DNA from: Coprothermobacter sp.
GTDB taxonomy: Bacteria; Coprothermobacterota; Coprothermobacteria; Coprothermobacterales; Coprothermobacteraceae
Reading direction: 5' to 3'
NCBI GenBank assembly: GCA_012842545.1
Contig: DUSQ01000015.1
Coordinates: 1 to 14,849 of the forward strand
DNA length: 14,849 bases
Shown here: positions 1 through 5,753 of the stretch, piece by piece
Position numbering within the stretch: position 1 is the stretch's first letter
Layout of the letters: every line of letters starts with the position of its first letter
Notes under the pieces: model-generated
What the model was told of the DNA's origin: nothing
The model's input: the letters and a program-made list of their open reading frames with translations, nothing else
Databases searched by the model: none
Program-made: the position numbers and the translations under genes

Positions 1-138
1 GGCTATCTGCCTGGGGTGAAGAGAACGAAATACAAGGTTACTAAGTTTGAAGGCGTGGACGTAATGGTGTTTGCTTTCACTGCGGTTGTGTTCGTGGCAA
101 GTTACTTACTTAGGGGCCGATGGGTACTTACATGGTGA
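1..138 (+). CDS. ecfT: ECF transporter T component EcfT, C-terminal end (partial)
   Basis: This is the last 45 codons of a gene entering from the left edge, read in frame 1 and ending at a TGA at 136-138. The peptide has a GYLPGVKRTKY segment, then a basic and acidic stretch (KVTKFEGVD), a hydrophobic helix (VMVFAFTAVVFVASYLL) and a basic tail. This resembles the C-terminus of EcfT/CbiQ proteins, where a GY-x-x-KRT segment precedes the last membrane helix. EcfT is the membrane scaffold that joins the two EcfA ATPases to a vitamin- or metal-binding S component. The downstream truA overlaps it by 19 bases, and ecfA-ecfA-ecfT-truA at the end of the ribosomal protein cluster is a familiar order in Firmicutes. 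Only a short fragment is visible, so the identity rests on this tail and on context. Confidence 0.72.
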   Translation, partial: GYLPGVKRTKYKVTKFEGVDVMVFAFTAVVFVASYLLRGRWVLTW

Positions 139-923
139 AGTATGCTGGTTTACTTCAGTACAAAGGAACAAATTATGCAGGATTTCAGAGACAGAGGAAC
201 GGAACAGCGGTCCAAAATGTGCTGGAATCCGCATTGAGCCAGATCAACAATAGACCCACAGTTGTGCGCTACTCTGGTAGAACAGATGCCGGTGTCCACG
301 CTTGGGGCATGCCGTTTGCTTTTTGGGGTAGGGAGGATCTTTCAGAAAAAAAGTGGATGTTCATATTGAACCGTATGCTGCCTGCGGATATGCGTGTTCT
401 TTCGGTGGTAAAGACTTCATCTGACTTCGACCCACAGCGCGACGCCGTAGCAAAACAGTATTTGTACTGTGCCACATTAGAAAGATTGGGTCCTATGTGG
501 GATGATTTCTTCGCCTATTTGCCCCATTTGCCCCTTGATAGACATGCGGTCGTAGAAGGGGCAAAGAAACTGGTAGGAGAACACGATTTTAAAGGGTTCT
601 CCAAGACTGGATCATCTGTTAAAAGCACGAAGCGCAGGTTACATGAGGTAAGTGTCATGTTCACAAAAACGCGGCTTTATTTTTCTTTTATCGGAGATGG
701 TTTCCTCTATGGCATGGTCAGACTCCTGGTGGGTACTTTATTGCAGATCGGTTGGGGTAAGAAGAATCCAAGTTTCATTGAAGAAGTTCTAAACGGAAAT
801 GCGCTGGCGAATTATTCTGTGCCTGCCCAAGGTTTGCATTTGGTAAGGGTATGGTTAGAACCGGATCCCTTTTTAGAAGGTATCAAAGCTGACGAAGGTG
901 ATCTTAGTCAGCACTTCTTTTAA
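120..923 (+). CDS. truA: tRNA pseudouridine synthase A (TruA)
   Basis: TruA converts uridines at positions 38-40 of the tRNA anticodon stem-loop to pseudouridine. The 267-residue protein has the usual length. The catalytic motif SGRTDAGVHAWG is present, with the nucleophilic aspartate at about residue 56. The N-terminal KYAGLLQYKGTNYAGFQRQ matches the family start, and the C-terminal part has FIGDGFLYGMVRLLVGTLLQIG, typical of the second half. The ATG at 120 has AGGGG close upstream. An in-frame ATG at 132 would give a protein four residues shorter whose start (MVKYAGLL) looks equally typical, so the exact start is open. The gene overlaps the end of ecfT, suggesting translational coupling. 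Its last 51 bases overlap the 3' end of the convergent priA. Confidence 0.95.
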   Translation: MGTYMVKYAGLLQYKGTNYAGFQRQRNGTAVQNVLESALSQINNRPTVVRYSGRTDAGVHAWGMPFAFWGREDLSEKKWMFILNRMLPADMRVLSVVKTSSDFDPQRDAVAKQYLYCATLERLGPMWDDFFAYLPHLPLDRHAVVEGAKKLVGEHDFKGFSKTGSSVKSTKRRLHEVSVMFTKTRLYFSFIGDGFLYGMVRLLVGTLLQIGWGKKNPSFIEEVLNGNALANYSVPAQGLHLVRVWLEPDPFLEGIKADEGDLSQHFF

Positions 924-2768
924 TGCGTCCTTCGGTGACTTTTCTGATATTAGGAAGTACCTGTATGTTTTCTTTCTTGAATAGTACACAGGGCCCCACA
1001 CGGTAACATCTTCCAAGAAAGCAAGCTTTTCTTCATGGCTTTCGAGCTCAATGTAGTGCCCAAATGGAGGAAGTCCCATCTGCCTAATGCTGTCCGTTAC
1101 TGCGTTCTCACCTCTATTTATGAGGGTGGCTATGCGTTCCTCGTCACGAGAGAGGACAAATACGGAGCCATTTGTTTTTGTCCACAGGCTCAAGTAGTAA
1201 ATGTTCCGCAAGAACTTCTTTTCAGGGATGAGGATCGGTGTGGATAAATCTGCGTCAGCAGAGACATAGTACGATTCATCGAAGGTTGCCGTAGGTAAAT
1301 AACGGAAAACCTTTGTGGTACTGATCACCGTATTGTCGTCAAGGTTCTTCACAGACTTCAAAGCTTCCTTTTCCAACTGAAGCTCCACCCGTTCTATGCC
1401 CAAACCACTGGGTTCCAAACTCAAGCTATCGCATCGGGGGCATTTGTCAGGGATGGCGGCAATATAACCGCATCTATGGCATTCCAGCCGCTTGCTTCTG
1501 CGGTGATATCGAAGCGGAGTACCACACTCAGGACAAGTTACTACGTAACCACAGTTTTTGCATTGCAATGATGTTGAGAAACCCAATCTGTTCACTAAGA
1601 ACAATTGCTTCTTTGATGGATCATGCACACCTTTTAGATATGCTAGTATTCCCACATCTTTCCTACCCGCCATGCTTACTGACTCGACGTTCGCGACTGG
1701 CTGTGGGCAAACAGTCTGAACTTCAGTTGTGTCGGGTATGAATTTGCTAAGTGGTAGTCTTTGACTGGCTGTTCTTATGGCTAACTCCTCGGGTTTTTCG
1801 AAAACTGTTATTATGTGGATTAGATTATTCCAGGGTCTCAGAACTGACCTGGGGGTACCTATTATTAATCCACCACCTCTTGAGCAACAAGCTTCTTGAA
1901 GAAACTTTGTATAGCCACCTGAATCCAAGATAGCCGGTAGCTTATGCTTAATAAGTTCTTTTGCAAATGTACGTGCCATTTGCAAGGTTGGAAAGATCAG
2001 CAAAGTCTTTTCGCCTTTTTCCAATAATTTCCTTAAGTAGAGTGGCAATTCCTCTAAGGTCTCTGGTAGTTCTTCTTTTCTTGGCAAGTTTTTATCCACT
2101 GGCAGCTTCATGCTGCTCAACAAATGAAGTTCTAAAATCAAAGCATCTTCTTCTTTTAGCTTCTCCACTGTCCAAGGACCGAGAAGCTTTTTCCAGAAAA
2201 GGAGTGGAAGTGGTCGATGAGCAAATTTCTCGTAGATATGGTTGGGTACCAATAACGACGGTCTTTCCAATCGTGCGTAAGCTAATGCATAGCTCGTGGG
2301 AGGTATGACCACCTTCTCAACGATGCCCAAAGAAAGAAAGTTTTCAATTTGCACCTTGTACTTCCGAAGAACACCTTTTGTTAGTTCCAATGGTTTTTCC
2401 CTGAGTAACCTTATAAGTTCTTTTTCTTTAGTACCAGCGGGCACGTAGTTGAAGGCTCTTAGCTGAATAAAGGTGCGAGGGCTCTGTCTCCAGTTCTTTC
2501 CGAGCTCCAAGAGTTCGTAGCAGTTTACGGGGTATTCCTCTAAAACTTGCAAGCACTGACAAACAAGCCAGTTGGGGACATAATTTGGTTCAACAACCTC
2601 AAGGGTGTGCTGAGAGGAATTCTCACTTTCCCTGAGCACAATGCCTTTTATCTTTCTTCCATAAAAACTGACTTTTACTAAATCACCCGGAGATGCCTCC
2701 CCTTCCGCAGTAACAAGGGAGGCATCTCCAAAAAGCCTATTGTTAAGGGCAACTAACCATTTGTGCAT
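873..2768 (-). CDS. priA: Primosomal protein N' (PriA), degenerate helicase motifs
   Basis: PriA restarts stalled replication forks by recognising fork DNA and loading the primosome. This 631-residue version is about 100 residues shorter than typical PriA. The N-terminal DNA-binding region (MHKWLVALNN, SPGDLVKVSFYGRKIKGIVL) is recognisable. The zinc domain is intact, with four CxxC pairs at C403/C406, C412/C415, C430/C433 and C443/C446, preceded by FLVNRLGFST (usually NRRGY). The C-terminal RQMGLPPFGHYIEL is also conserved. The ATPase motifs are missing: there is no GxxGxGKT, the DEEH box is replaced by TVFEKPEEL (321-329), and the QVAGRAGR arginine-finger motif is absent. Motif Ib (IIGTPRSVL, 302-310) survives. 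A helicase-inactive PriA of this kind is known from Actinobacteria. The start lies inside the end of metK, with no clear ribosome binding site, so translation is probably coupled. The only promoter seen upstream is that of metK. Confidence 0.9.
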   Translation of the reverse strand: MHKWLVALNNRLFGDASLVTAEGEASPGDLVKVSFYGRKIKGIVLRESENSSQHTLEVVEPNYVPNWLVCQCLQVLEEYPVNCYELLELGKNWRQSPRTFIQLRAFNYVPAGTKEKELIRLLREKPLELTKGVLRKYKVQIENFLSLGIVEKVVIPPTSYALAYARLERPSLLVPNHIYEKFAHRPLPLLFWKKLLGPWTVEKLKEEDALILELHLLSSMKLPVDKNLPRKEELPETLEELPLYLRKLLEKGEKTLLIFPTLQMARTFAKELIKHKLPAILDSGGYTKFLQEACCSRGGGLIIGTPRSVLRPWNNLIHIITVFEKPEELAIRTASQRLPLSKFIPDTTEVQTVCPQPVANVESVSMAGRKDVGILAYLKGVHDPSKKQLFLVNRLGFSTSLQCKNCGYVVTCPECGTPLRYHRRSKRLECHRCGYIAAIPDKCPRCDSLSLEPSGLGIERVELQLEKEALKSVKNLDDNTVISTTKVFRYLPTATFDESYYVSADADLSTPILIPEKKFLRNIYYLSLWTKTNGSVFVLSRDEERIATLINRGENAVTDSIRQMGLPPFGHYIELESHEEKLAFLEDVTVWGPVYYSRKKTYRYFLISEKSPKDALKEVLTKITFVSFDTF

Positions 2769-3964
2769 ACATGCACAGAGAAGTAATCTTTTAACAAGGG
2801 AACCATGTCAAGTTGTTCCCAAGGATAACAGGGTTTACCAAAGTGGCCATATGCCGCTGTGTCTACGTAGCTCCATCCTTCAGGATGCTGCAACCCGAAT
2901 TTTTCAATGATACCTCGTGGTGTGAGCTGGATAAAGTCCTGTTCCATGAGATACTGCTCAAGCACATCTTCGTCAACCTTACCAGTTCCAAACGTGTCCA
3001 CGTAAATGGACACGGGTTTTGCTTCACCAATCACGTACGCGAGCTGTATGAGCACTTCCCTAGCAAGGCCTGCAGCCACGATATTCTTTGCCAAATACCG
3101 AGCAGCATAAGTAGCTGAACGATCTACTTTTGTTGGGTCCTTACCACTGAAAGAGCCACCGCCGTGAGGCGCCCTAGATCCGTAAGTGTCCACGATTATT
3201 TTTCTACCAGTTACTCCAGAATCACCATTAGGTCCTCCCACCACAAACCTACCAGTGGGGTTTATGTGGAAACGAGTCTGTTCTGTTAATAAGTCTTTGG
3301 GGATAACTTTCTTAATGACTTCTTCCATGATAAATTCTCTAAGGGTTTTCTCGTGAACTTCTGGGCTATGCTGAGCGGAGACGACTACATGTTCTATGGC
3401 AATAGGGGTCAGGCCCTCGTAAGCCACCGTAACCTGCGCTTTTCCGTCAGGGCGTAGGAAATCAACCATGTTTTGTTTGCGCACATCAGCAAGTCTTTTT
3501 GTGAGTGCATGTGCCAGTTCAATGGAAAGGGGCATGAAGTTTTCTGTTTCATCGACAGCGTAACCGAACATCATGCCTTGGTCACCAGCACCCAGTTCAT
3601 GCTCCATTTCGCCGGCTTTACTTTCCAGTGATTCATCTACTCCCATGGCAATGTCCGGCGACTGGCGCTGTACGTTCACCACGTACATGTTCTCCTGTAC
3701 ACTAAAACCCAAAGCAGGATCAGTGTATCCTATGCGTTCAAGAACCTGTTTCGCCACACCGACGTAATCAACGTAAGTTTTTGACGTTACTTCGCCGACC
3801 AAAACCACAAGATTGGTTTTGACAGTGGTCTCTACCGCTACTCGTGCCTGGGGATCAGTTCTCAGATGAGCATCCAATATGGCGTCAGATATTTGGTCTG
3901 CCACTTTATCAGGGTGACCTTCAGTAACAGATTCTGAAGTAAATCTGTAGGACCTCATTTTCAT
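2753..3964 (-). CDS. metK: S-adenosylmethionine synthetase (MetK)
   Basis: MetK makes S-adenosylmethionine from methionine and ATP in the cytoplasm, as a tetramer that needs Mg2+ and K+. The 403-residue protein has normal length. Visible signatures are TSESVTEGHPDKVADQISD near the N-terminus, the ATP-binding GAGDQGMMFGYA at 125-136, and the phosphate loop GGGSFSGKDPTKVDRSA starting near 268. The start ATG at 3962-3964 follows a strong GGAGGT at 3974-3979 with 9 bases between. An in-frame ATG further upstream, at 3988, would place the ribosome binding site inside the gene and is rejected. A SAM-I riboswitch with terminator precedes it on the same strand, so transcription should fall when SAM is plentiful. 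priA follows with a 16-base overlap. Confidence 0.98.
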   Translation of the reverse strand: MKMRSYRFTSESVTEGHPDKVADQISDAILDAHLRTDPQARVAVETTVKTNLVVLVGEVTSKTYVDYVGVAKQVLERIGYTDPALGFSVQENMYVVNVQRQSPDIAMGVDESLESKAGEMEHELGAGDQGMMFGYAVDETENFMPLSIELAHALTKRLADVRKQNMVDFLRPDGKAQVTVAYEGLTPIAIEHVVVSAQHSPEVHEKTLREFIMEEVIKKVIPKDLLTEQTRFHINPTGRFVVGGPNGDSGVTGRKIIVDTYGSRAPHGGGSFSGKDPTKVDRSATYAARYLAKNIVAAGLAREVLIQLAYVIGEAKPVSIYVDTFGTGKVDEDVLEQYLMEQDFIQLTPRGIIEKFGLQHPEGWSYVDTAAYGHFGKPCYPWEQLDMVPLLKDYFSVHVCTNG

Positions 3965-3997
3965 CAATCTAGCACCTCCAAAATACAAAATTTTGAC

Positions 3998-4024
3998 AAA
4001 AAAAATCCCTCCGATGGAGGGATT
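3998..4024 (-). terminator. Intrinsic terminator of the metK SAM riboswitch
   Basis: Read on the minus strand, AATCCCTCC and GGAGGGATT form a 9-base-pair hairpin with a 3-base loop, followed directly by a run of eight T. It lies between the riboswitch aptamer and the metK ribosome binding site. This is the standard expression platform of an OFF-type SAM-I element: bound SAM stabilises the aptamer and lets this hairpin form. Confidence 0.93.
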
Positions 4025-4032
4025 CGTGTTTA

Positions 4033-4155
4033 AACCTTCTTATCTTCCTGCACCATGCGTGGTACAGAAGGAGTTGGCACCATGCTCGGTTTTCTCCCTC
4101 GCTGGTTGCCGGGCTTCTTCGGGCCTGTCCCTCCACCGCTCTGGATAAGAAGGTT
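4033..4155 (-). ncRNA. SAM-I (S-box) riboswitch aptamer
   Basis: On the minus strand the leader has a perfect 12-base-pair P1 helix, AACCTTCTTATC (4144-4155) with GATAAGAAGGTT (4033-4044). Just inside the 5' strand of P1 are the conserved blocks CAGAGCGGTGGAGGGAC, GGCCCGAAGAAGCCCGGCAACC (split over a hairpin), then GGTGCCAACTCC and finally GGAAGATAAG. These are the hallmark S-box sequences, including the GAAGC/GGCAACC region and the GGTGCCAA pseudoknot and junction region. It sits between the metK promoter and an intrinsic terminator, so it should sense SAM and switch off metK and the overlapping priA by premature termination. The identification is from primary motifs and helix pairing, without a covariance model. 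Confidence 0.97.
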
Positions 4156-4160
4156 AACAA

Positions 4161-4191
4161 ATTATAACATGTTTGTATGGGTTTCATACAA
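4161..4191 (-). promoter_or_regulatory. metK promoter (extended -10)
   Basis: On the minus strand a consensus TATAAT (4161-4166) is preceded by TG one base away (TGTTATAAT), an extended -10 element. A TTGTAT (4186-4191) lies 19 bases upstream and could act as a weak -35; the long spacer is typical where an extended -10 compensates. Transcription would start about at the 5' end of the riboswitch P1 helix, which fits. The -35 region lies inside a palindrome (4173-4191). Confidence 0.85.
4173..4191. repeat. 19-base palindrome TTGTATG-N5-CATACAA, candidate operator
   Basis: Two perfect 7-base half-sites (TTGTATG at 4173-4179 and CATACAA at 4185-4191) are separated by five bases. The element covers the -35 side of the metK promoter, in the region between metK and the divergently read phosphatase gene. 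Its symmetry and place suggest a site for a dimeric DNA-binding regulator, but no regulator gene is visible in the window and no second copy was noticed. Confidence 0.5.
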
Positions 4192-4293
4192 TAACTCTTT
4201 ATATGTGGGTCACAAGTGTGCTTTCAAAGTCGAGTAGAATAGAAAGAGAGGTATAGCAAACGGGAAGTGAAATTAGTGGGGGTGTTAGGAGTT

Positions 4294-5064
4294 ATGAGCT
4301 TGCATGTGGAAGCCCAATACATGACCCATCGGGGGAAAGTTAGACCTAATAATGAAGATGCTCTGCTCGTGATGAGTAATGTCATACAGAAGGAAGAGAT
4401 GGTTGAGCCCGTAGTAGCTGAATTTGAAGGAAATTCTTTCATATTTGCTGTCGCCGATGGCATGGGTGGCCACAAAGCTGGAGAAGTAGCTAGTCGGTTG
4501 GCTCTAAACTACTTAGCATCTAATTGGCTCAGCATACAGTCTGTGGAATCGTTAGACCGCTGCGTGCAAAATATACATTTTCAAATTGTGGAAGAGGCAA
4601 GTAAGAGCTCCAACATGTCAAATATGGGCACCACACTTGCTGGCATACTCATTCATGATCAGACGGTGTGGGTTTTCAATGTGGGAGACAGTCGCGTTTA
4701 CTGAGCACAAGGAGATGCACTGTGGCAACTCAGCAAGGATCAATCCCTAGTGGGAGCCTTGGTGGAAGAAGGAAGTATTACCTTAGAGCAGGCGCGTTCG
4801 CACCCTTTGAGGGGAGTATTGCTTGAATGTCTGGGCGGTGGGCTAAAGGAAGGAAATGTTCAAGTTATTATAAGGGAAGTCAATTTGAACGAATATGATG
4901 CCTTTCTCATTTGCACCGATGGTCTTACGGACGCCCTCAGTTATGAACTAATATGTGACTGTCTATTTCACAGTAAAGAAAACGCGCTAAGTTGTCTCTT
5001 CGAAAAATACATGGGAGCTGGAGCTGCTGACAACATGAGCGCGGTGCTTGTTTGCGTCTGCTAA
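4294..5064 (+). pseudogene. PP2C-family protein serine/threonine phosphatase, interrupted by in-frame TGA
   Basis: This frame encodes a Mn2+/Mg2+-dependent PP2C phosphatase, which in Gram-positive bacteria reverses phosphorylation by PASTA-type Ser/Thr kinases. All motifs are present in order: THRGKVRPNNEDA (11-23), FAVADGMGGHKAGE (51-64), MGTTLAG (111-117), VGDSRVY (130-136), LLECLGGG (176-183), CTDGLTD (207-213) and GAADNMSAV (243-251). Codon 137, directly after GDSRVY, is TGA (4702-4704). The frame then continues with family-typical sequence (AQGDALWQLSKDQSLV) to a TAA at 5062. Against standard PP2C the TGA replaces one variable residue with no gain or loss of codons. The start is uncertain: the ATG at 4294 is only two bases from AGGAG (4287-4291), the TTG at 4300 is eight bases from it and gives MHVEAQYMTHRG, and GTG codons upstream are also in frame. 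No kinase gene adjoins it. It may be a recent nonsense mutation, a sequence error or a readthrough site. Confidence 0.8.
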
Positions 5065-5086
5065 TTGGGCATAAGCCGGTGCTTTG

Positions 5087-5105
5087 CTTGACACTTGTAG
5101 TCAAG
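5087..5105. repeat. Inverted repeat CTTGAC-N7-GTCAAG over the tRNA promoter -35
   Basis: Perfect 6-base arms at 5087-5092 and 5100-5105 flank a 7-base centre. The left arm overlaps the TTGACA -35 hexamer of the promoter before tRNA-Ala. No T run follows, so it is not a convincing terminator for the phosphatase gene. It could be a regulator site or chance, since the -35 hexamer supplies most of one arm. Confidence 0.35.
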
Positions 5106-5117
5106 CTGTGGTAACAT
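5088..5117 (+). promoter_or_regulatory. Promoter for tRNA-Ala and the downstream genes
   Basis: A consensus -35 TTGACA (5088-5093) and a -10-like TAACAT (5112-5117) are separated by 18 bases. The predicted start, near 5124, is about six bases before the tRNA. No other promoter of this quality was seen between here and the end of the ctp gene, so it may drive some or all of the following block. Confidence 0.75.
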
Positions 5118-5129
5118 AAATACCGCGGT

Positions 5130-5204
5130 GGGGACGTGGCGCAGTGGGAGCGCGCTGCCTTGGCATGGCAGAGGCCACGGGTTCGAGTCCCGTCGTCTCC
5201 ACCA
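5130..5204 (+). tRNA. tRNA-Ala (anticodon GGC)
   Basis: The 75-base sequence folds as a standard tRNA. The acceptor stem GGGGACG pairs with CGTCTCC and contains the G3-U70 wobble that is the alanine identity element. The D arm is GCGC/GCGC, the anticodon stem is CTGCC/GGCAG with loop TTGGCAT, and the T arm is ACGGG/CCCGT with loop TTCGAGT. The anticodon GGC is at 5162-5164 and reads GCC and GCU codons. The CCA end is encoded (5202-5204). The ribosome binding site of the next gene begins only eight bases later with no terminator between, so the tRNA is probably processed from a transcript shared with that mRNA. Confidence 0.97.
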
Positions 5205-5225
5205 CCTTTGTTAGGAGGGATGACA

Positions 5226-5741
5226 ATGGTATTAGGATATGACGGAAAAATCCCTACCGTAGACGAGACAGCTTTTATCCATGATATGGCGTTCGTTTCT
5301 GGCGAAGTTTACATAGGGAAAGATGTGTTCATTTTGCCTTTTGCCTCCATAAGAGGAGACATGAATGCAATATACATAGGAGTGGGCAGCAACATACAGG
5401 ATAATGCTGTGGTCCACGTGACTGATACCTTGCCAACTAAGATTGGTGACTATGTGACAGTGGGTCACGGAGCCATTCTTCATGGTTGCAGTGTGGGCAA
5501 CAATGTGCTCATTGGCATGGGCGCTATTGTGCTGGATGGAGCAGAGATAGAAGACAATGTGCTAGTTGCAGCTGGAACACTAATTCCACCTCGCAAGCGC
5601 ATTCCGTCAGGCTCTCTGGTGGTGGGTAATCCCTATAAGATTGTGAGGACGCTGACTGACGAAGAAATCGAAGGCATAAAACAGAATGCGTTAGATTACA
5701 TCCAGTTAAAGGATAAGTACGTGTCAGTTCTTGAAAAGTAG
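5226..5741 (+). CDS. Gamma-carbonic-anhydrase-like hexapeptide-repeat protein
   Basis: This 171-residue protein belongs to the YrdA/PaaY/gamma-carbonic anhydrase family, trimeric left-handed beta-helix proteins that bind a metal at subunit interfaces. Repeated [LIV]G-x-x hexads run through the middle (VGSNIQDNAVVH, IGDYVTVGHGAILHG, VGNNVLIGMGAIVLDG, IEDNVLVAAG). The three expected metal-binding histidines are present at H64, H81 and H86, as are RGD (43-45) and Q58, which line the active site in characterised members. A C-terminal helix follows GNPYKIVRTLTDEEIEGI. The start ATG at 5226 lies seven bases after AGGAGG (5213-5218). An in-frame ATG at 5220 is too close to that site. Many family members have no proven carbonic anhydrase activity and some are thioesterases or of unknown role. 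It follows tRNA-Ala directly, and the YitT-family gene begins 12 bases later. Confidence 0.92.
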   Translation: MVLGYDGKIPTVDETAFIHDMAFVSGEVYIGKDVFILPFASIRGDMNAIYIGVGSNIQDNAVVHVTDTLPTKIGDYVTVGHGAILHGCSVGNNVLIGMGAIVLDGAEIEDNVLVAAGTLIPPRKRIPSGSLVVGNPYKIVRTLTDEEIEGIKQNALDYIQLKDKYVSVLEK

Positions 5742-5753
5742 GGTGTTGGTCAT

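Noticed and set aside
927..945. Small hairpin GTCC-TTCG-GTGAC with TTTT as a truA terminator
   Set aside because: The stem is only four pairs with a bulge and the T run is short, so it is too weak to call.
3965..3988. Longer metK start at the ATG at 3986-3988
   Set aside because: It would translate through the GGAGGT ribosome binding site, and the extra residues (MYFGGARL) do not match the family.
4192..4293. Plus-strand promoter for the phosphatase gene
   Set aside because: Candidates such as TAGAAT at 4235-4240 lack a -35 at proper spacing, so I could not support a specific call.
4702..4760. Selenocysteine insertion at the phosphatase TGA with a downstream SECIS-like hairpin
   Set aside because: Only short imperfect pairings (TGAG/CTCA, CACA/TGTG with a bulge) start at the TGA itself, the spacing does not fit a bacterial SECIS, and the residue is not a conserved Cys or Sec position in PP2C.
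5065..5087. Terminator after the phosphatase gene
   Set aside because: Only a 4-base AAGC/GCTT pairing is visible and no T run follows.
5136..5225. Coding extension of the carbonic-anhydrase-like gene upstream through the tRNA
   Set aside because: That frame only reads through the tRNA-Ala gene; AGGAGG at 5213-5218 fixes the start at 5226.
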